DNA of 64,000 nt, taken from Bacillota bacterium. Lineage in GTDB: Bacteria > Bacillota > Dethiobacteria > DTU022. Positions within the stretch are counted from its first letter, which is position 1. Each line of letters begins with the position of its first letter. The stretch covers positions 1-64,000 of the forward strand of contig JAABTH010000010.1 of NCBI GenBank assembly GCA_011389985.1, written 5' to 3'. Below, piece by piece: positions 52,217 to 62,178 of the stretch. Position numbers and translations under genes: made by a program. The notes beneath the pieces are model-generated. The model saw only the letters and a list, made by a program, of their open reading frames with translations, ran no database searches and had not been told where the DNA came from.

Positions 52217-52248
52217 AGGTTGACAATTGACTCAACCTCACTTATTAT
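52217..52248 (+). promoter_or_regulatory. birA promoter with overlapping 22-bp operator
   Basis: TTGACA (52220-52225), 17 bp, TATTAT (52243-52248) is a near-perfect sigma-A promoter. A perfect inverted repeat AGGTTGA-N8-TCAACCT (52217-52238) covers the -35 and most of the spacer, the arrangement expected of a repressor site. BirA with its N-terminal helix-turn-helix is the natural candidate. Confidence 0.75.
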
Positions 52249-52278
52249 TCTATCAAAAGTTATCTTCCGGGGGTAGTA

Positions 52279-53235
52279 GTGAATAAAAAGAACAGTAAAA
52301 CAGAAATTCTCAAAATGCTGAAAGAAAGAAGCGGGCAATTCTTTTCCGGAACCACCCTGAGCAGGAAGCTTGGCGTAAGCCGGGCAGCTGTCTGGAAACA
52401 GATCAACAGCTTGCGCAGTGATGGATACACGATCAGCTCTGTTACCAACCGCGGTTATAGGCTGGAAGCAGAACCCGGCACATTGGACAGCAAAATACTT
52501 GAAAATAATAATATAATCTATAAACATTCAGTTGATTCAACAAATTATGAAGCACGTCTCCTTGCCGAATCAGGCGCTCGCGGCTTTAGCACAATAGTTG
52601 CAGAAGAACAGCTGCAGGGGCGAGGTCGTTTAGGCCGTAGTTGGGTATCACCCCCTGAATGTGGGCTTTGGTTTTCGATTCTGCTTCGTCCTGGCTTTTT
52701 AACCCCTGCCGAAGCTACACCGATAACCCTTGTCACGGCAGCAGTCATTGCCGGCTATTTCCGGGAAAAGCATAATCTACCGGTAAAAGTTAAATGGCCC
52801 AACGACTTACTAATTAATGGGAAAAAATTCGGGGGCATTCTGACCGAGCTAAAAGGCGAACCCGACCGGATTGAATATTTAATTGTTGGTACGGGATTAA
52901 ATATTAGCCAAACTGTTGAAAACTTCCCCCCTGACCTCAGGGATAAAGCCACCTCGCTTTATATTGAAAGCGGAATCAGTCATAATCGCACCTCCCTGCT
53001 GCTCGAGATTCATAAATCGCTGGTAGATGCTTATGAATTATTTTTCAGAGAAGGATTTGCTCCTTTTTATGAAAATTGGAAGAAGTTAAGTTCTACTATG
53101 GGTCAGGAGATTACTATCAAATGGGCCGGAGGAACGCTTTCAGGAAAAGCAGTTGACTTAAACGATAATGGCGCCTTAATTGTAATCGATTCCAGGGGAG
53201 ATAGACATCAAATACACTTCGGAGAAATAACATAA
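52279..53235 (+). CDS. birA: Bifunctional biotin-protein ligase / biotin repressor BirA
   Basis: Attaches biotin to carboxylase carrier domains and represses biotin genes. The 318-residue protein has an N-terminal winged helix (about 5-60, LSRKLGVSRAAVWKQINSLR), the ligase motif QLQGRGRLGRSWVSP and the VKWPNDLLINGKK segment, then a C-terminal SH3-like domain. GTG start with GGGGG upstream. Overlaps bioY (TAATG). Confidence 0.95.
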   Translation: MNKKNSKTEILKMLKERSGQFFSGTTLSRKLGVSRAAVWKQINSLRSDGYTISSVTNRGYRLEAEPGTLDSKILENNNIIYKHSVDSTNYEARLLAESGARGFSTIVAEEQLQGRGRLGRSWVSPPECGLWFSILLRPGFLTPAEATPITLVTAAVIAGYFREKHNLPVKVKWPNDLLINGKKFGGILTELKGEPDRIEYLIVGTGLNISQTVENFPPDLRDKATSLYIESGISHNRTSLLLEIHKSLVDAYELFFREGFAPFYENWKKLSSTMGQEITIKWAGGTLSGKAVDLNDNGALIVIDSRGDRHQIHFGEIT

Positions 53236-53786
53236 TGCCGCTATCCAAATTAACTGCCTGTGCAATGTTTGTCGCTCTTATTGCAGTTCTAGCCCAAATC
53301 GCCATACCTCTGCCCTTTAGTCCGGTACCTTTTACCGGGCAGGTGGTGGGCGTCCTGCTTGCAGGAACTTTACTTGGCCCCAGATCTGGTCTTTTAACTA
53401 TAACAGCCTACCTTCTACTGGGGGCAGCGGGTGCACCGGTTTTTTCGCTGGCCCGCGGCGGCATATATATGCTTACCGGGCCCACTGGTGGTTATCTCTG
53501 GGGGTTTATACCTGCTGTTTTAATAACCGGCCTGCTGATGAAAAAGTTTCAAACCACCCGCTATAGGTACAATGCAGCAGCCCTGTTTCCGGCAATATTT
53601 ATCATATACCTGTCAGGCGCCCTGCAGCTTGGCTGTTTGATGCAATACAGCATCAAACAGGTTTTGCTTGTCGGGGTGCTGCCTTTTATTCCCTTCGACA
53701 TTATAAAAATTTTTCTGGCTGCCGCCCTGAGTGTTCAGATCAAAAAAAGCCTTCAACACAACGGCCTGGGACACATCCTTAATTAA
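53235..53786 (+). CDS. bioY: Biotin transporter substrate-binding (S) component BioY
   Basis: Membrane S component of an ECF-type biotin importer, 183 residues and six helices, with PFSPVPFTGQVVGVLLAGTLLG and LARGGIYMLTGPTGGYLWG. With birA it forms a two-gene operon; no biotin synthesis gene is nearby, suggesting the cell imports biotin. ECF ATPases are not in the window. Confidence 0.95.
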   Translation: MPLSKLTACAMFVALIAVLAQIAIPLPFSPVPFTGQVVGVLLAGTLLGPRSGLLTITAYLLLGAAGAPVFSLARGGIYMLTGPTGGYLWGFIPAVLITGLLMKKFQTTRYRYNAAALFPAIFIIYLSGALQLGCLMQYSIKQVLLVGVLPFIPFDIIKIFLAAALSVQIKKSLQHNGLGHILN

Positions 53787-53789
53787 TAT

Positions 53790-54566
53790 TTAAGATGTAA
53801 ATTCTTCTTCAGCCAAAAGAGCGGCGCCAAGTGCGCCGGCAATTTGCGGTTCGGACGGTATAATAATTAAAGTATTAAGCTTTTCGTTAAGAGCCCTGAC
53901 AACCGCGCTGTTGCAAGCCACCCCGCCAGTCATCATCACACGCTCTTCAAGGCCAACCCTTTTAACAAGACCGGCTGTGCGTTCTGCAATTGACTGGTGC
54001 AATCCGCGGGCAATATCTTCCCGGGGCAACCCCCGGGCGATTAAAGACACTACTTCCGATTCAGCAAAAACCGTACACATACTGCTGATTGAAACAGCAT
54101 TTATTGCTTTATCACTCAGCTCAGAAAGGCCCGCCAGTTCAACTTCAAGGGCATGAGCCATTACCTCCAGAAATCGTCCTGTTCCTGCCGCACATTTGTC
54201 ATTCATAGCAAAATCTACAACCCGCCCTTTATCATTGAGGCGGATCACTTTGCTATCCTGGCCGCCAATATCAATAACTGTGCGAACTTCAGGGTTCCAA
54301 AAGTATGCGCCCCGGCCATGACAGGTAATTTCAGTTATTCGCTTGTCAGCAAATTCTATGTTGACCCGCCCATAGCCTGTAGCAACCAGATACTCAATAT
54401 CTGCTAATACTAAACCCGCTCTCTGCAGGGCCAGTTTCATTACTTTATCGGCTGCTTTTCTGCTGTTTGAACCGGTTGAACAAATCGTGTATTGAATAAT
54501 TTCACCCTGATCTACAATCACTGCTTCAGCGGTAAGTGAGCCGATATCAATTCCCGCAAACGGCAA
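53790..54566 (-). CDS. BadF/HgdC-type acyl-CoA dehydratase activase (stand-alone)
   Basis: ATPase of the activator family that injects a high-energy electron into 2-hydroxyacyl-CoA dehydratases or benzoyl-CoA reductases. The 258-residue protein has ASKHA-fold motifs AGIDIGSLTAEAVI and IDIGGQDSKVIRL. The two cysteines expected to bridge a 4Fe-4S cluster in the dimer are in DKCAAGTGRFLEVMA and SSMCTVFAESEV. TTG 54566 is 6 bases after AGGGTG. No dehydratase subunits are adjacent, so the target is unknown. Confidence 0.88.
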   Translation of the reverse strand: MPFAGIDIGSLTAEAVIVDQGEIIQYTICSTGSNSRKAADKVMKLALQRAGLVLADIEYLVATGYGRVNIEFADKRITEITCHGRGAYFWNPEVRTVIDIGGQDSKVIRLNDKGRVVDFAMNDKCAAGTGRFLEVMAHALEVELAGLSELSDKAINAVSISSMCTVFAESEVVSLIARGLPREDIARGLHQSIAERTAGLVKRVGLEERVMMTGGVACNSAVVRALNEKLNTLIIIPSEPQIAGALGAALLAEEEFTS

Positions 54567-54634
54567 ATTTATCACCCTTTGGCTTTTTTATTAACATCTT
54601 CTGTATCCTTAACTCTTCCTGATAGCAACGTATA

Positions 54635-55216
54635 CTAAATTATTTTTATAATTGCCTTCCACAGCTCTTCCCGCCCCGCGCCGGTACGTGATGAAAAAGG
54701 AAGTAAGAGATCATCTTCAAACAAACCCAGGTTTTTGCGGATTACTGTCAGCTGCCTGAGCATAGCACTTCTCGACATCTTATCAGCCTTGGTCGCCACA
54801 GTGATAGTGGGGATGGTATGAGCCCGCAGCCATTCTGACATTAAACGGTCATCTTCGGTCGGCTCATGACGGCAATCGATAAGATGCAAACAACCGCGCA
54901 GATTGACCCTTAAAGCAAGGTAATCTTCGATAATAGGAGCCCAGCGCTCACGTTCTTTTTTGGATACCTTGGCATAACCATAACCAGGAAGATCAACAAA
55001 ACATATTTTATCGTTTAGAACATAAAAATAAAGGCCCCTGGTTTTACCAGGGGTTGAGCTGATCCTGGCCAGGTTTTTACGACCAATTAATGTGTTTAAA
55101 AGGGATGATTTACCAACATTTGAGCGCCCGATAAAGGAGACTTCGGGCATATCCCAGAGGGGGAAATCTATTGTATTGTAAGCGGAAGCTTTCAGTTCAG
55201 CTCTGTTTACTTTCAT
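54635..55216 (-). CDS. engB: Ribosome biogenesis GTP-binding protein EngB/YsxC
   Basis: GTPase for 50S assembly, 193 residues, with G1 GRSNVGKSSLLN, G3 DLPGYGYAKVSK and G4 TKADK. It follows lon as in many Bacillota. Confidence 0.95.
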   Translation of the reverse strand: MKVNRAELKASAYNTIDFPLWDMPEVSFIGRSNVGKSSLLNTLIGRKNLARISSTPGKTRGLYFYVLNDKICFVDLPGYGYAKVSKKERERWAPIIEDYLALRVNLRGCLHLIDCRHEPTEDDRLMSEWLRAHTIPTITVATKADKMSRSAMLRQLTVIRKNLGLFEDDLLLPFSSRTGAGREELWKAIIKII

Positions 55217-55284
55217 TTTTCAGCTCCAATAAAAATGATCTAAAATACGAAGGGCTGAGGTAGGAATACCTCTGCCTCTCCTTG

Positions 55285-57699
55285 TTAGTGTTGAAAGGCC
55301 GAATCGCGATCTTCTTTTTCAGGCGGCAGATCAAGATTATCTTCTTTGATTTTTTTACTTCTCGTACCGTTTTTAGTCTTGCATACAGGTTCCACCAGGG
55401 CCACATCAAGCACTTCATCCATATGTTCGACCAGCTTTACCTCAACCTTTCGGCGTACATTTGCCGGTATATCGCTTAAGTCTCGCCGGTTCTCGGCGGG
55501 TAAAATTATATTCTTTATACCGGCACGATGTGCAGCCAACATTTTTTCCTTAACCCCGCCAATGGGCAAAACTCGGCCACGCAGGGTAATTTCACCGGTC
55601 ATAGTTACATCTTTCCTGATCGGCACCCTGGTCAAAGCAGAGGCAAGAGCAGTAGCCATGGCAATTCCGGCCGAAGGGCCATCTTTAGGTATCGCTCCTT
55701 CCGGAACATGGATATGAATATCAATCTCTTCATAGAAGTTTTCTTCAAGACCAAGGGAATCAGCTCTTGAACGGATATAACTCATTGCAGCCTTGGCTGA
55801 CTCCTGCATCACATCTCCAAGTTTTCCGGTTAAGGTCATTTTACCTTTACCCTTCATCAGGCTTACCTCTATAGATAAGATATCTCCACCGCTTTCCGTC
55901 CAGGCTAACCCTGTAGCAACACCCACTTCGTTTTCTTTTTCGGCTGCCCCAAAGCGGTAACGGGGAACTCCCAGATACTTCTGTAAATTACTTTTAGTGA
56001 GTTTTACATGCTTTTTACGATCTTTTACAACTTCACGGGCTACTTTACGGCATATGGCTGAAATATTACGCTCAAGATTACGAACGCCCGCTTCCCGGGT
56101 ATACTCGCGAATAACCCGCCTCACCGTTCCTTCAGAAATCTCAAGATTATTTTCAAACAAGCCGTGCTCTTTTAACTGCTTCGGGATAAGATATTGCCGG
56201 GCGATTTCCACCTTGTCTTCTTCTGTGTACCCGGGAATATGAATTAATTCCATCCGATCGCGCAGCGGTTGGGGAATATTGTAGGTTGTATTTCCGGTTG
56301 TAATGAACATTACCTGGGAAAGATCAAAAGGCACTTCCACATAGTGATCGCTAAAAGAATTATTCTGTTCAGGATCTAATACCTCAAGAAGCGCCGAAGA
56401 AGGATCTCCCCTGAAATCAGTCGACATTTTATCAATTTCATCCATTAGAAATACAGGATTTTTAGATTTAGCCTGACGCATCCCCTGAATAATCCGCCCG
56501 GGCAATGCTCCAATGTAAGTACGGCGGTGACCACGTATTTCTGCCTCGTCGCGGACTCCGCCAAGTGAAATACGCACAAAGTTACGTTCAAGAGCCCTGG
56601 CTACAGACTTGGCCAAAGATGTTTTACCCACACCGGGTGGCCCCACCAGGCAAAGGATTGGGCCTTTTAGTTTTTCAGCCAGCTGTCTGACAGCCAGATA
56701 TTCAACAATACGCTCCTTTACTTTCTCAAGACCATAGTGATCTTCATTAAGGATTTGTTCAGCCATATCGAGGTCAAGACGATCATCGGTCTCCGTAACC
56801 CAGGGCAGTTCAAGAAGCCAGTCAAGGTAAGTTCTTATCACTGTGCCTTCCGCAGCTGCCGGAGGCATTTTCTCCAGTCGCTCAACTTCCTTGATAGCCT
56901 TATCTTCAACTTCCTCCGGAAGCTTGGCTTCAGCTATCTTTTCCCTGTACTCTTCAGCCTCAGCCATCCTTTCATCCTTTTCACCAAGTTCTTTCTGGAT
57001 AGCTTTCATCTGCTCCCGCAGATAATATTCTTTCTGAGTCTTTTCCATTTGCTTACGAACTCGCAGGTTAATCTTACGCTCTATCTCAACAATCTCCATT
57101 TCACGGCCGAGGATATCATTTAAAACCTCAAGTCGTTTGCGGGGATCAATCGATTCCAGCAGTTCCTGCTTTTGTTGAATTTTCATGCTCAGGTGAGATG
57201 CTATTACATCGGTAAAACGCCCCGGCTCTTCAATATCTGAAACAGTAGTAAGTGTTTCAGGCGGAACCTTGCGGCTTATTTTTATATACTGCTCAAACTG
57301 GTAAAGAACGGTACGCATTAGCGCCTCAATTTCAGGAGTTTTTTTAGCAGCATCTTCTATAACTTCTACTGACGATTCGAGAAATAGTTCCTCTGTAAAC
57401 AGCTTGATAATTTTAGCCCGGTTCAGACCTTCAACCAAAACGCGAATTGTCCCGCCCGGCAGTTTAATCATCTGTTTTATACGGGCAACTGAGCCAACAT
57501 CATGGATATCATCCCTGGCCGGCTCGTCAACCTTGGCGTCCTTCTGGGTGACCAGAAGAATGCGATTATCTTTCATCATTGCCCGTTCTAGCGCAGATAT
57601 TGAGCGCTCGCGCCCCACGTCGAGATGTAGAACCATATTTGGAAATACCAGCACCCCTCTTAAGGGTAAGACCGGTAAACTTTCTTTTTTTACAGCCAT
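55285..57699 (-). CDS. lon: ATP-dependent protease Lon
   Basis: Cytosolic AAA+ serine-lysine protease of 804 residues. LON substrate domain (about 7-200, [20 protein letters not shown]), AAA+ domain with Walker [14 protein letters not shown], and protease domain with catalytic serine in [15 protein letters not shown] and lysine in [20 protein letters not shown] 57699 follows GGAAAGG; the longer frame adds only SD sequence. Confidence 0.96.
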   Translation of the reverse strand: MAVKKESLPVLPLRGVLVFPNMVLHLDVGRERSISALERAMMKDNRILLVTQKDAKVDEPARDDIHDVGSVARIKQMIKLPGGTIRVLVEGLNRAKIIKLFTEELFLESSVEVIEDAAKKTPEIEALMRTVLYQFEQYIKISRKVPPETLTTVSDIEEPGRFTDVIASHLSMKIQQKQELLESIDPRKRLEVLNDILGREMEIVEIERKINLRVRKQMEKTQKEYYLREQMKAIQKELGEKDERMAEAEEYREKIAEAKLPEEVEDKAIKEVERLEKMPPAAAEGTVIRTYLDWLLELPWVTETDDRLDLDMAEQILNEDHYGLEKVKERIVEYLAVRQLAEKLKGPILCLVGPPGVGKTSLAKSVARALERNFVRISLGGVRDEAEIRGHRRTYIGALPGRIIQGMRQAKSKNPVFLMDEIDKMSTDFRGDPSSALLEVLDPEQNNSFSDHYVEVPFDLSQVMFITTGNTTYNIPQPLRDRMELIHIPGYTEEDKVEIARQYLIPKQLKEHGLFENNLEISEGTVRRVIREYTREAGVRNLERNISAICRKVAREVVKDRKKHVKLTKSNLQKYLGVPRYRFGAAEKENEVGVATGLAWTESGGDILSIEVSLMKGKGKMTLTGKLGDVMQESAKAAMSYIRSRADSLGLEENFYEEIDIHIHVPEGAIPKDGPSAGIAMATALASALTRVPIRKDVTMTGEITLRGRVLPIGGVKEKMLAAHRAGIKNIILPAENRRDLSDIPANVRRKVEVKLVEHMDEVLDVALVEPVCKTKNGTRSKKIKEDNLDLPPEKEDRDSAFQH

Positions 57700-57721
57700 A
57701 ACTTTAAACCACCTTTCCTTC

Positions 57722-57768
57722 AAAAGTAAAGCGAGAAGCCCCTTTTATGAAGATATTCGCTTCCCGCT
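57722..57768 (-). terminator. Terminator between clpX and lon
   Basis: Stem AGCGGGAAGC / GCTTCTCGCT followed by TTTACTTTT on the minus strand. It probably limits read-through from clpX into lon. Confidence 0.65.
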
Positions 57769-57823
57769 TTTCTATTCCCTTGTTTGTAATTACTCACTTA
57801 GCCTTTTTCCAGTAAACTGCCGG

Positions 57824-59083
57824 CTAGGCAGACTCTTCTTTCTTTTTACGTTTATCTCTGGTTGCTAGCATAGGCGCTTCCTTGTTAACAACTACTTCAC
57901 GGGTGATCACGCAGCGTTCAATATCTTCCCTTGAAGGAAGATCAAACATAACTTCCAGCAGCGTCTCTTCCAGAATAGCCCGGAGCCCCCTGGCTCCTGT
58001 ATTTCTTTTCATAGCTTCTTCAGCAATTGCCTGCAAACAGTTATCTTTAAATTCAAGGGTAACTCCGTCAAGTTCAAAGATTTTCTGGTACTGTTTAATC
58101 AAAGCGTTGCGCGGTTCTTTCAAAATGCGCACAAATGCATCACTGTCAAGTGGGTCAAGCGTGGCAACAACCGGTATACGTCCGACGAATTCCGGAATAA
58201 GACCATATTTGAGCAAGTCCTGGGGCAGAATCTGCTTTAATATGGCTCCAAGGTTACCGTCATCACGGGATACTACCTCTGCGCCAAAACCGATCCCTTT
58301 ATTGCCAATGCGACTCTGCACTATTTTTTCTAATCCATCAAAAGCGCCACCACAGATAAACAATATGTCAGTTGTATCTATTTGCATAAACTCCTGATGA
58401 GGGTGCTTACGCCCACCCTGCGGTGGAACGCTCGCAACTGTGCCTTCAAGAATTTTTAGCAGCGCCTGCTGAACTCCTTCTCCGGATACATCCCGGGTAA
58501 TGGAGGGGTTATCGGTTTTTCGGGCAATCTTATCGATCTCATCGATATAGATAATGCCTTTTTCAGCTTTTTCCAGATCATAATCAGCGGCCTGGATAAG
58601 TTTAAGCAGGATATTCTCGACATCTTCGCCGACATAACCGGCCTCTGTAAGCGAGGTAGCATCGGCTATAGCAAAAGGTACATTAAGGATTCTGGCCAAG
58701 GTTTGTGCCAGCAGGGTTTTACCAACCCCTGTCGGCCCAATCAGAACGATGTTACTTTTCTGCAATTCAACATCTTCTACTTTCTGGCCTGCGTTTACCC
58801 TCTTGTAGTGATTGTAAACAGCAACAGAAAGGCTCTTCTTTGCACCTTCCTGACCGATCACATACTGATCAAGCACCTCTTTGATATCCTGGGGTTTAGG
58901 CAGCTCAACCTTTCCCAGTTCAGTCTCGTCGCCTATCTCTTCTTCAATTATTTCGTTGCACAGCTCTATGCATTCATCGCAGATATAAACCCCCGGACCG
59001 GCCACCAATTTACGAACCTGTTCCTGGCTTTTACCGCAAAATGAACATTTCAGCTGTCCTTTTTCTTCGTTAAACTTAAACAT
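57824..59083 (-). CDS. clpX: ClpX unfoldase
   Basis: AAA+ unfoldase feeding ClpP, 419 residues. N-terminal C4 zinc finger ([11 protein letters not shown]...CDECIELC), Walker [13 protein letters not shown], Walker [12 protein letters not shown] and an IGF-type ClpP-docking loop in [11 protein letters not shown]. Lies 23 bases after clpP. Confidence 0.97.
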   Translation of the reverse strand: MFKFNEEKGQLKCSFCGKSQEQVRKLVAGPGVYICDECIELCNEIIEEEIGDETELGKVELPKPQDIKEVLDQYVIGQEGAKKSLSVAVYNHYKRVNAGQKVEDVELQKSNIVLIGPTGVGKTLLAQTLARILNVPFAIADATSLTEAGYVGEDVENILLKLIQAADYDLEKAEKGIIYIDEIDKIARKTDNPSITRDVSGEGVQQALLKILEGTVASVPPQGGRKHPHQEFMQIDTTDILFICGGAFDGLEKIVQSRIGNKGIGFGAEVVSRDDGNLGAILKQILPQDLLKYGLIPEFVGRIPVVATLDPLDSDAFVRILKEPRNALIKQYQKIFELDGVTLEFKDNCLQAIAEEAMKRNTGARGLRAILEETLLEVMFDLPSREDIERCVITREVVVNKEAPMLATRDKRKKKEESA

Positions 59084-59106
59084 TTGGAGAACTCACCTCA
59101 TCTCCG

Positions 59107-59697
59107 CTATTTGGGTCTGTCAACCAGAATATCATCAATCAAGCCGTAATTTTTAGCATCCTCTGCCGACATGAAAAAATCACGATCTGTATCATGGGAG
59201 ATAGTTTCCACTGGCTGGCCGGTATTTTCGGCCAGTATCTGGTTTAATGACTCACGGATTTTTAAAATTTCTCGTGCATGTATTTCAATATCAACAGCCT
59301 GGCCCTGGGCGCCACCCATAGGTTGGTGCAGCATTATACGGGAATTCGGAAGGGCAAAACGCTTGCCCTTTTCTCCCGCTGAAAGCAGAACTGCGCCAAA
59401 ACTTGCAGCGAGTCCAACACATATTGTTGAAATCGATGGCTTAACATAGCGCATTGTATCCAGTATAGCCATTCCGGCATAGACAGAACCACCGGGAGAG
59501 TTTATATATATGTTGATATCTTTTTTGGGATCCTCAGATTCAAGAAAAAGCATCTGAGCCACTATTAGGTTGGCCACACTATCATCTACCGCACTGCCGA
59601 GAAAAATAATCCTATCCTTTAATAGCCGGGAATATATATCGTAAGCCCTCTCACCACGGCTGGTCTGTTCAACTACCATCGGAACAAGTAAACTCAT
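59107..59697 (-). CDS. clpP: ClpP protease subunit
   Basis: Serine peptidase of the Clp complex, 196 residues, with catalytic Ser in [14 protein letters not shown] and His in [15 protein letters not shown]; Asp in [14 protein letters not shown]. Confidence 0.97.
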   Translation of the reverse strand: MSLLVPMVVEQTSRGERAYDIYSRLLKDRIIFLGSAVDDSVANLIVAQMLFLESEDPKKDINIYINSPGGSVYAGMAILDTMRYVKPSISTICVGLAASFGAVLLSAGEKGKRFALPNSRIMLHQPMGGAQGQAVDIEIHAREILKIRESLNQILAENTGQPVETISHDTDRDFFMSAEDAKNYGLIDDILVDRPK

Positions 59698-59762
59698 ATT
59701 AAAACCTCCCTGCTTTTTTCAATTATTAATAACCATTCTTACTTACAATATTATATCATAGA

Positions 59763-61217
59763 TTAACTATCTTTTTTTTCCTTTTCTTCCTGTTTATTTA
59801 TATCTTTTTTTACTTTGTTTTTTTTAGGTTTAGCTGAAGTTTTCGCTTCTTTTTCTGCTTCGGCCTCAGGTTTTGTGCCTGCATCTTTGACAGCCTTTTC
59901 TTTCTTCTCAGGTTTATTTGGCTTTACCTTCTTTATTTCGGCATTTTCAACCAGAAAATCAATAACTTTACGGATACGAATCTCTTCCACCATGACCGGA
60001 ATACGACCCTGATTATCCAGAATGCCTCTGATCCTTTCGGGATCATCATTATAGCTTTCAGCTATTTCAGCTATTTTGGCCTCTATTTCGCTATCTTCAA
60101 CAGTAATTCCTTCTTTTTTGGCAATAGCATCGAGAACCAGATTGGCCTTGGCTCTTTGCTCAGCTTCCTCTCTTCTGTCCTCGCGAATATCTTCCCTGGT
60201 TTTACCTGAAAGCTCAATAAACTGGTCCAGCCCCATACCCTGGTAACGCAGGTAACTTTCAAGATCACCAAGCATCCTGTCAATCTGCCTGTCAACCAGT
60301 ACTTTCGGAGTTTCAACCTCTGATGTGGCTGAAACCTTTTCGATAAGATCCTCTTCAAGCTTGGATTTTGACTGATCTTCAGCGTTTTTCAACATCTTTT
60401 CTCTCAGATCGGCTTTCATCTCTGCCAAAGTTTCAAATTCACTTACCTCTTTAACAAATTCATCGTCGAGCTCAGGAAGCTCTTTTTCCTTGATCTGGTT
60501 AATTTTAACCTTGAAAACGGCATCTTTACCGGCCAGATCTTCCTTGCCATAATTATCGGGAAACTTCAACTTAACCTCAATTTCTTCTTCGGGAGATGCC
60601 CCAATGAGTTTCTCTTCAAACCCGGGGATGAATGAGTTTGAACCAATTTCAAGTGAGTAATTCTCAGCTTCTCCACCTTCAAAAAGTTCATCATCGACAT
60701 AACCTTTAAAATCGATCATAACTATGTCGCCATCTTTAACAAAACCTTCTTCCCTGGGAATCAGGCGGGCATTCTGTTCTCTCAACATATACAGGTGATG
60801 ATCGATTTGCATCTCATCGAGTTCAGCCTCTTCCTGTTCTACCTTTAACCCTTTGTGTTCACCGATTTCAACCGGAGGCAGCACTTCAACAACCGCATTG
60901 AATATTAAGGGCTTACCCTCCTCAACCTGAATCAGCTCAAAATCAGGATGGTTGATCGGGTCAATCTCCGCTTCCTTCAAAGCCTCATCATAAGCAAAAG
61001 GGACAAGCAATTCAAGCGCTTCTTCATGTAATATTTCCGGGCCAAAACGCGATTCCAGTATTTGGCGCGGCACTTTACCCTTTCGAAACCCGGGTAGGTT
61101 TACTTTTTTAACAACCTTCCTGTAAGCTTTGGCCAGGGCGGTATCAACATCAGGTGCCGCTACCTCTATCTGAAGTTTTACCCTGCTATTCTCTATATTT
61201 TCCTTGCTTTTTAACAT
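59763..61217 (-). CDS. tig: Trigger factor (with long charged C-terminal tail)
   Basis: Ribosome-bound chaperone and peptidyl-prolyl isomerase, 484 residues. Ribosome-binding loop PGFRKGKVPRQ near residue 47, FKBP-type domain (about 155-240, VMIDFKGYVDDELFEG) and helical C-domain. A tail of about 57 residues, very rich in Lys and Glu (for example KPEKKEKAVKDAG), extends past the usual end of the family. ATG 61217 follows AAGGAGAGG. First of tig-clpP-clpX. Confidence 0.95.
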   Translation of the reverse strand: MLKSKENIENSRVKLQIEVAAPDVDTALAKAYRKVVKKVNLPGFRKGKVPRQILESRFGPEILHEEALELLVPFAYDEALKEAEIDPINHPDFELIQVEEGKPLIFNAVVEVLPPVEIGEHKGLKVEQEEAELDEMQIDHHLYMLREQNARLIPREEGFVKDGDIVMIDFKGYVDDELFEGGEAENYSLEIGSNSFIPGFEEKLIGASPEEEIEVKLKFPDNYGKEDLAGKDAVFKVKINQIKEKELPELDDEFVKEVSEFETLAEMKADLREKMLKNAEDQSKSKLEEDLIEKVSATSEVETPKVLVDRQIDRMLGDLESYLRYQGMGLDQFIELSGKTREDIREDRREEAEQRAKANLVLDAIAKKEGITVEDSEIEAKIAEIAESYNDDPERIRGILDNQGRIPVMVEEIRIRKVIDFLVENAEIKKVKPNKPEKKEKAVKDAGTKPEAEAEKEAKTSAKPKKNKVKKDINKQEEKEKKDS

Positions 61218-61312
61218 TACTTTCCTCTCCTTACGCTTCAATTCTTGTTCGCGTCTTACAGTCCAAAATTTACCTTTAAATCAGGCCGTCTTTTTCAGCC
61301 TCAGTGTCAATA

Positions 61313-61338
61313 ATAAAAACGCCTTATACAGAGGCGTT
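61313..61338 (-). terminator. Terminator-like hairpin at the start of the tig leader
   Basis: Stem AACGCC / GGCGTT followed on the minus strand by TTTTATTATT. It lies only a few bases after the predicted tig transcription start, so it is either an attenuator or a 5' stabilising stem. Confidence 0.6.
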
Positions 61339-61351
61339 AACGAGCAAATAT

Positions 61352-61380
61352 ATATTAACATATAAAAATAAGGTAGACAA
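61352..61380 (-). promoter_or_regulatory. Candidate sigma-A promoter of tig-clpP-clpX
   Basis: Minus strand TTGTCT (61380-61375), 17 bp, TAATAT (61357-61352). No heat-shock (CIRCE or CtsR-type) repeat was recognised beside it. Confidence 0.5.
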
Positions 61381-61461
61381 CAGGGAATGAGCAGAGAATT
61401 AAGAAGAAAGAAAAGAGAATTCCAAAACCTTCTGATCATCAATTAAAAATTGCGACACATC

Positions 61462-61514
61462 TTGATTATTATCTCAAAATAATATACAATAAGTAGCGAA
61501 TGAGGATTCATTCA
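61462..61514 (+). promoter_or_regulatory. fadR promoter and FadR-type operator
   Basis: TTGATT (61462-61467), 17 bp, TACAAT (61485-61490) is followed at once by CGAATGAGGATTCATTCA (61497-61514). This is close to the Bacillus FadR box (TGAATGA-N4-TCATTCA). The operator covers the transcription start, suggesting autorepression of the fadR-fadN unit. Confidence 0.8.
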
Positions 61515-61534
61515 TTTCGGGATGGAGGGGTTTT

Positions 61535-62116
61535 GTGGCCAAACGAACCGGTGAGAAATACCAGGTTATTTTAGAAGCGGCCGTAAAGACCTTTGCCCGT
61601 ACCGGTTTTCATCGCACCCGCATTGCCGATATTGCCGGCGAAGCCGGTGTCGCCGATGGAACCGTCTACATCTACTTCAAAAACAAAGAAGATATACTGA
61701 TTTCCCTTTTTCAGAATTTAATGAACACCTTTGTTGAAGAACTTAAAAATGAGCTGTTACAATGTCAAAATGCTAATGAAAAGCTCGAAAGGATAATTAC
61801 TTATCACCTGACCACCCTGGCAAACCGGCCGGATCAGGCCAAGGTAACCCAGATCGAGCTGCGGCAGATTGATCAGGTAATCAACAAGGGCATCTCCAAA
61901 CCGCTGAAAAGCTATTTCTATCTTATTGAGGAGGTGGTTGAAGAAGGTAAAAAGCAAGGTCTGTACCGGCATAATCTCGATACCAGGATTGCCCGAAAAG
62001 TTATATTTGGCGCAATTGATGAAGTGATTACCTGCTGGGTTATGTCAGGCAAAGCGTATGATTTAATTGCTTTAAGAAATCCTGTATTCGAATTGCTGGT
62101 TAAAGGACTGCAATAG
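61535..62116 (+). CDS. fadR: TetR-family fatty-acid degradation regulator (FadR/YsiA-like)
   Basis: TetR repressor of 193 residues with helix-turn-helix RIADIAGEAGVADGTVYIYF (about 26-45) and a ligand-binding C-domain like that of Bacillus FadR, which releases DNA on binding long-chain acyl-CoA. GTG start with GGAGG. The operator in its promoter and the beta-oxidation gene 62 bases downstream support the assignment. Confidence 0.88.
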   Translation: MAKRTGEKYQVILEAAVKTFARTGFHRTRIADIAGEAGVADGTVYIYFKNKEDILISLFQNLMNTFVEELKNELLQCQNANEKLERIITYHLTTLANRPDQAKVTQIELRQIDQVINKGISKPLKSYFYLIEEVVEEGKKQGLYRHNLDTRIARKVIFGAIDEVITCWVMSGKAYDLIALRNPVFELLVKGLQ

Positions 62117-62178
62117 CTTTAGACATTAATAAATCTGTAATACTCTGGTTTAAACACAAGTTACAAGGAGGTATTTTA

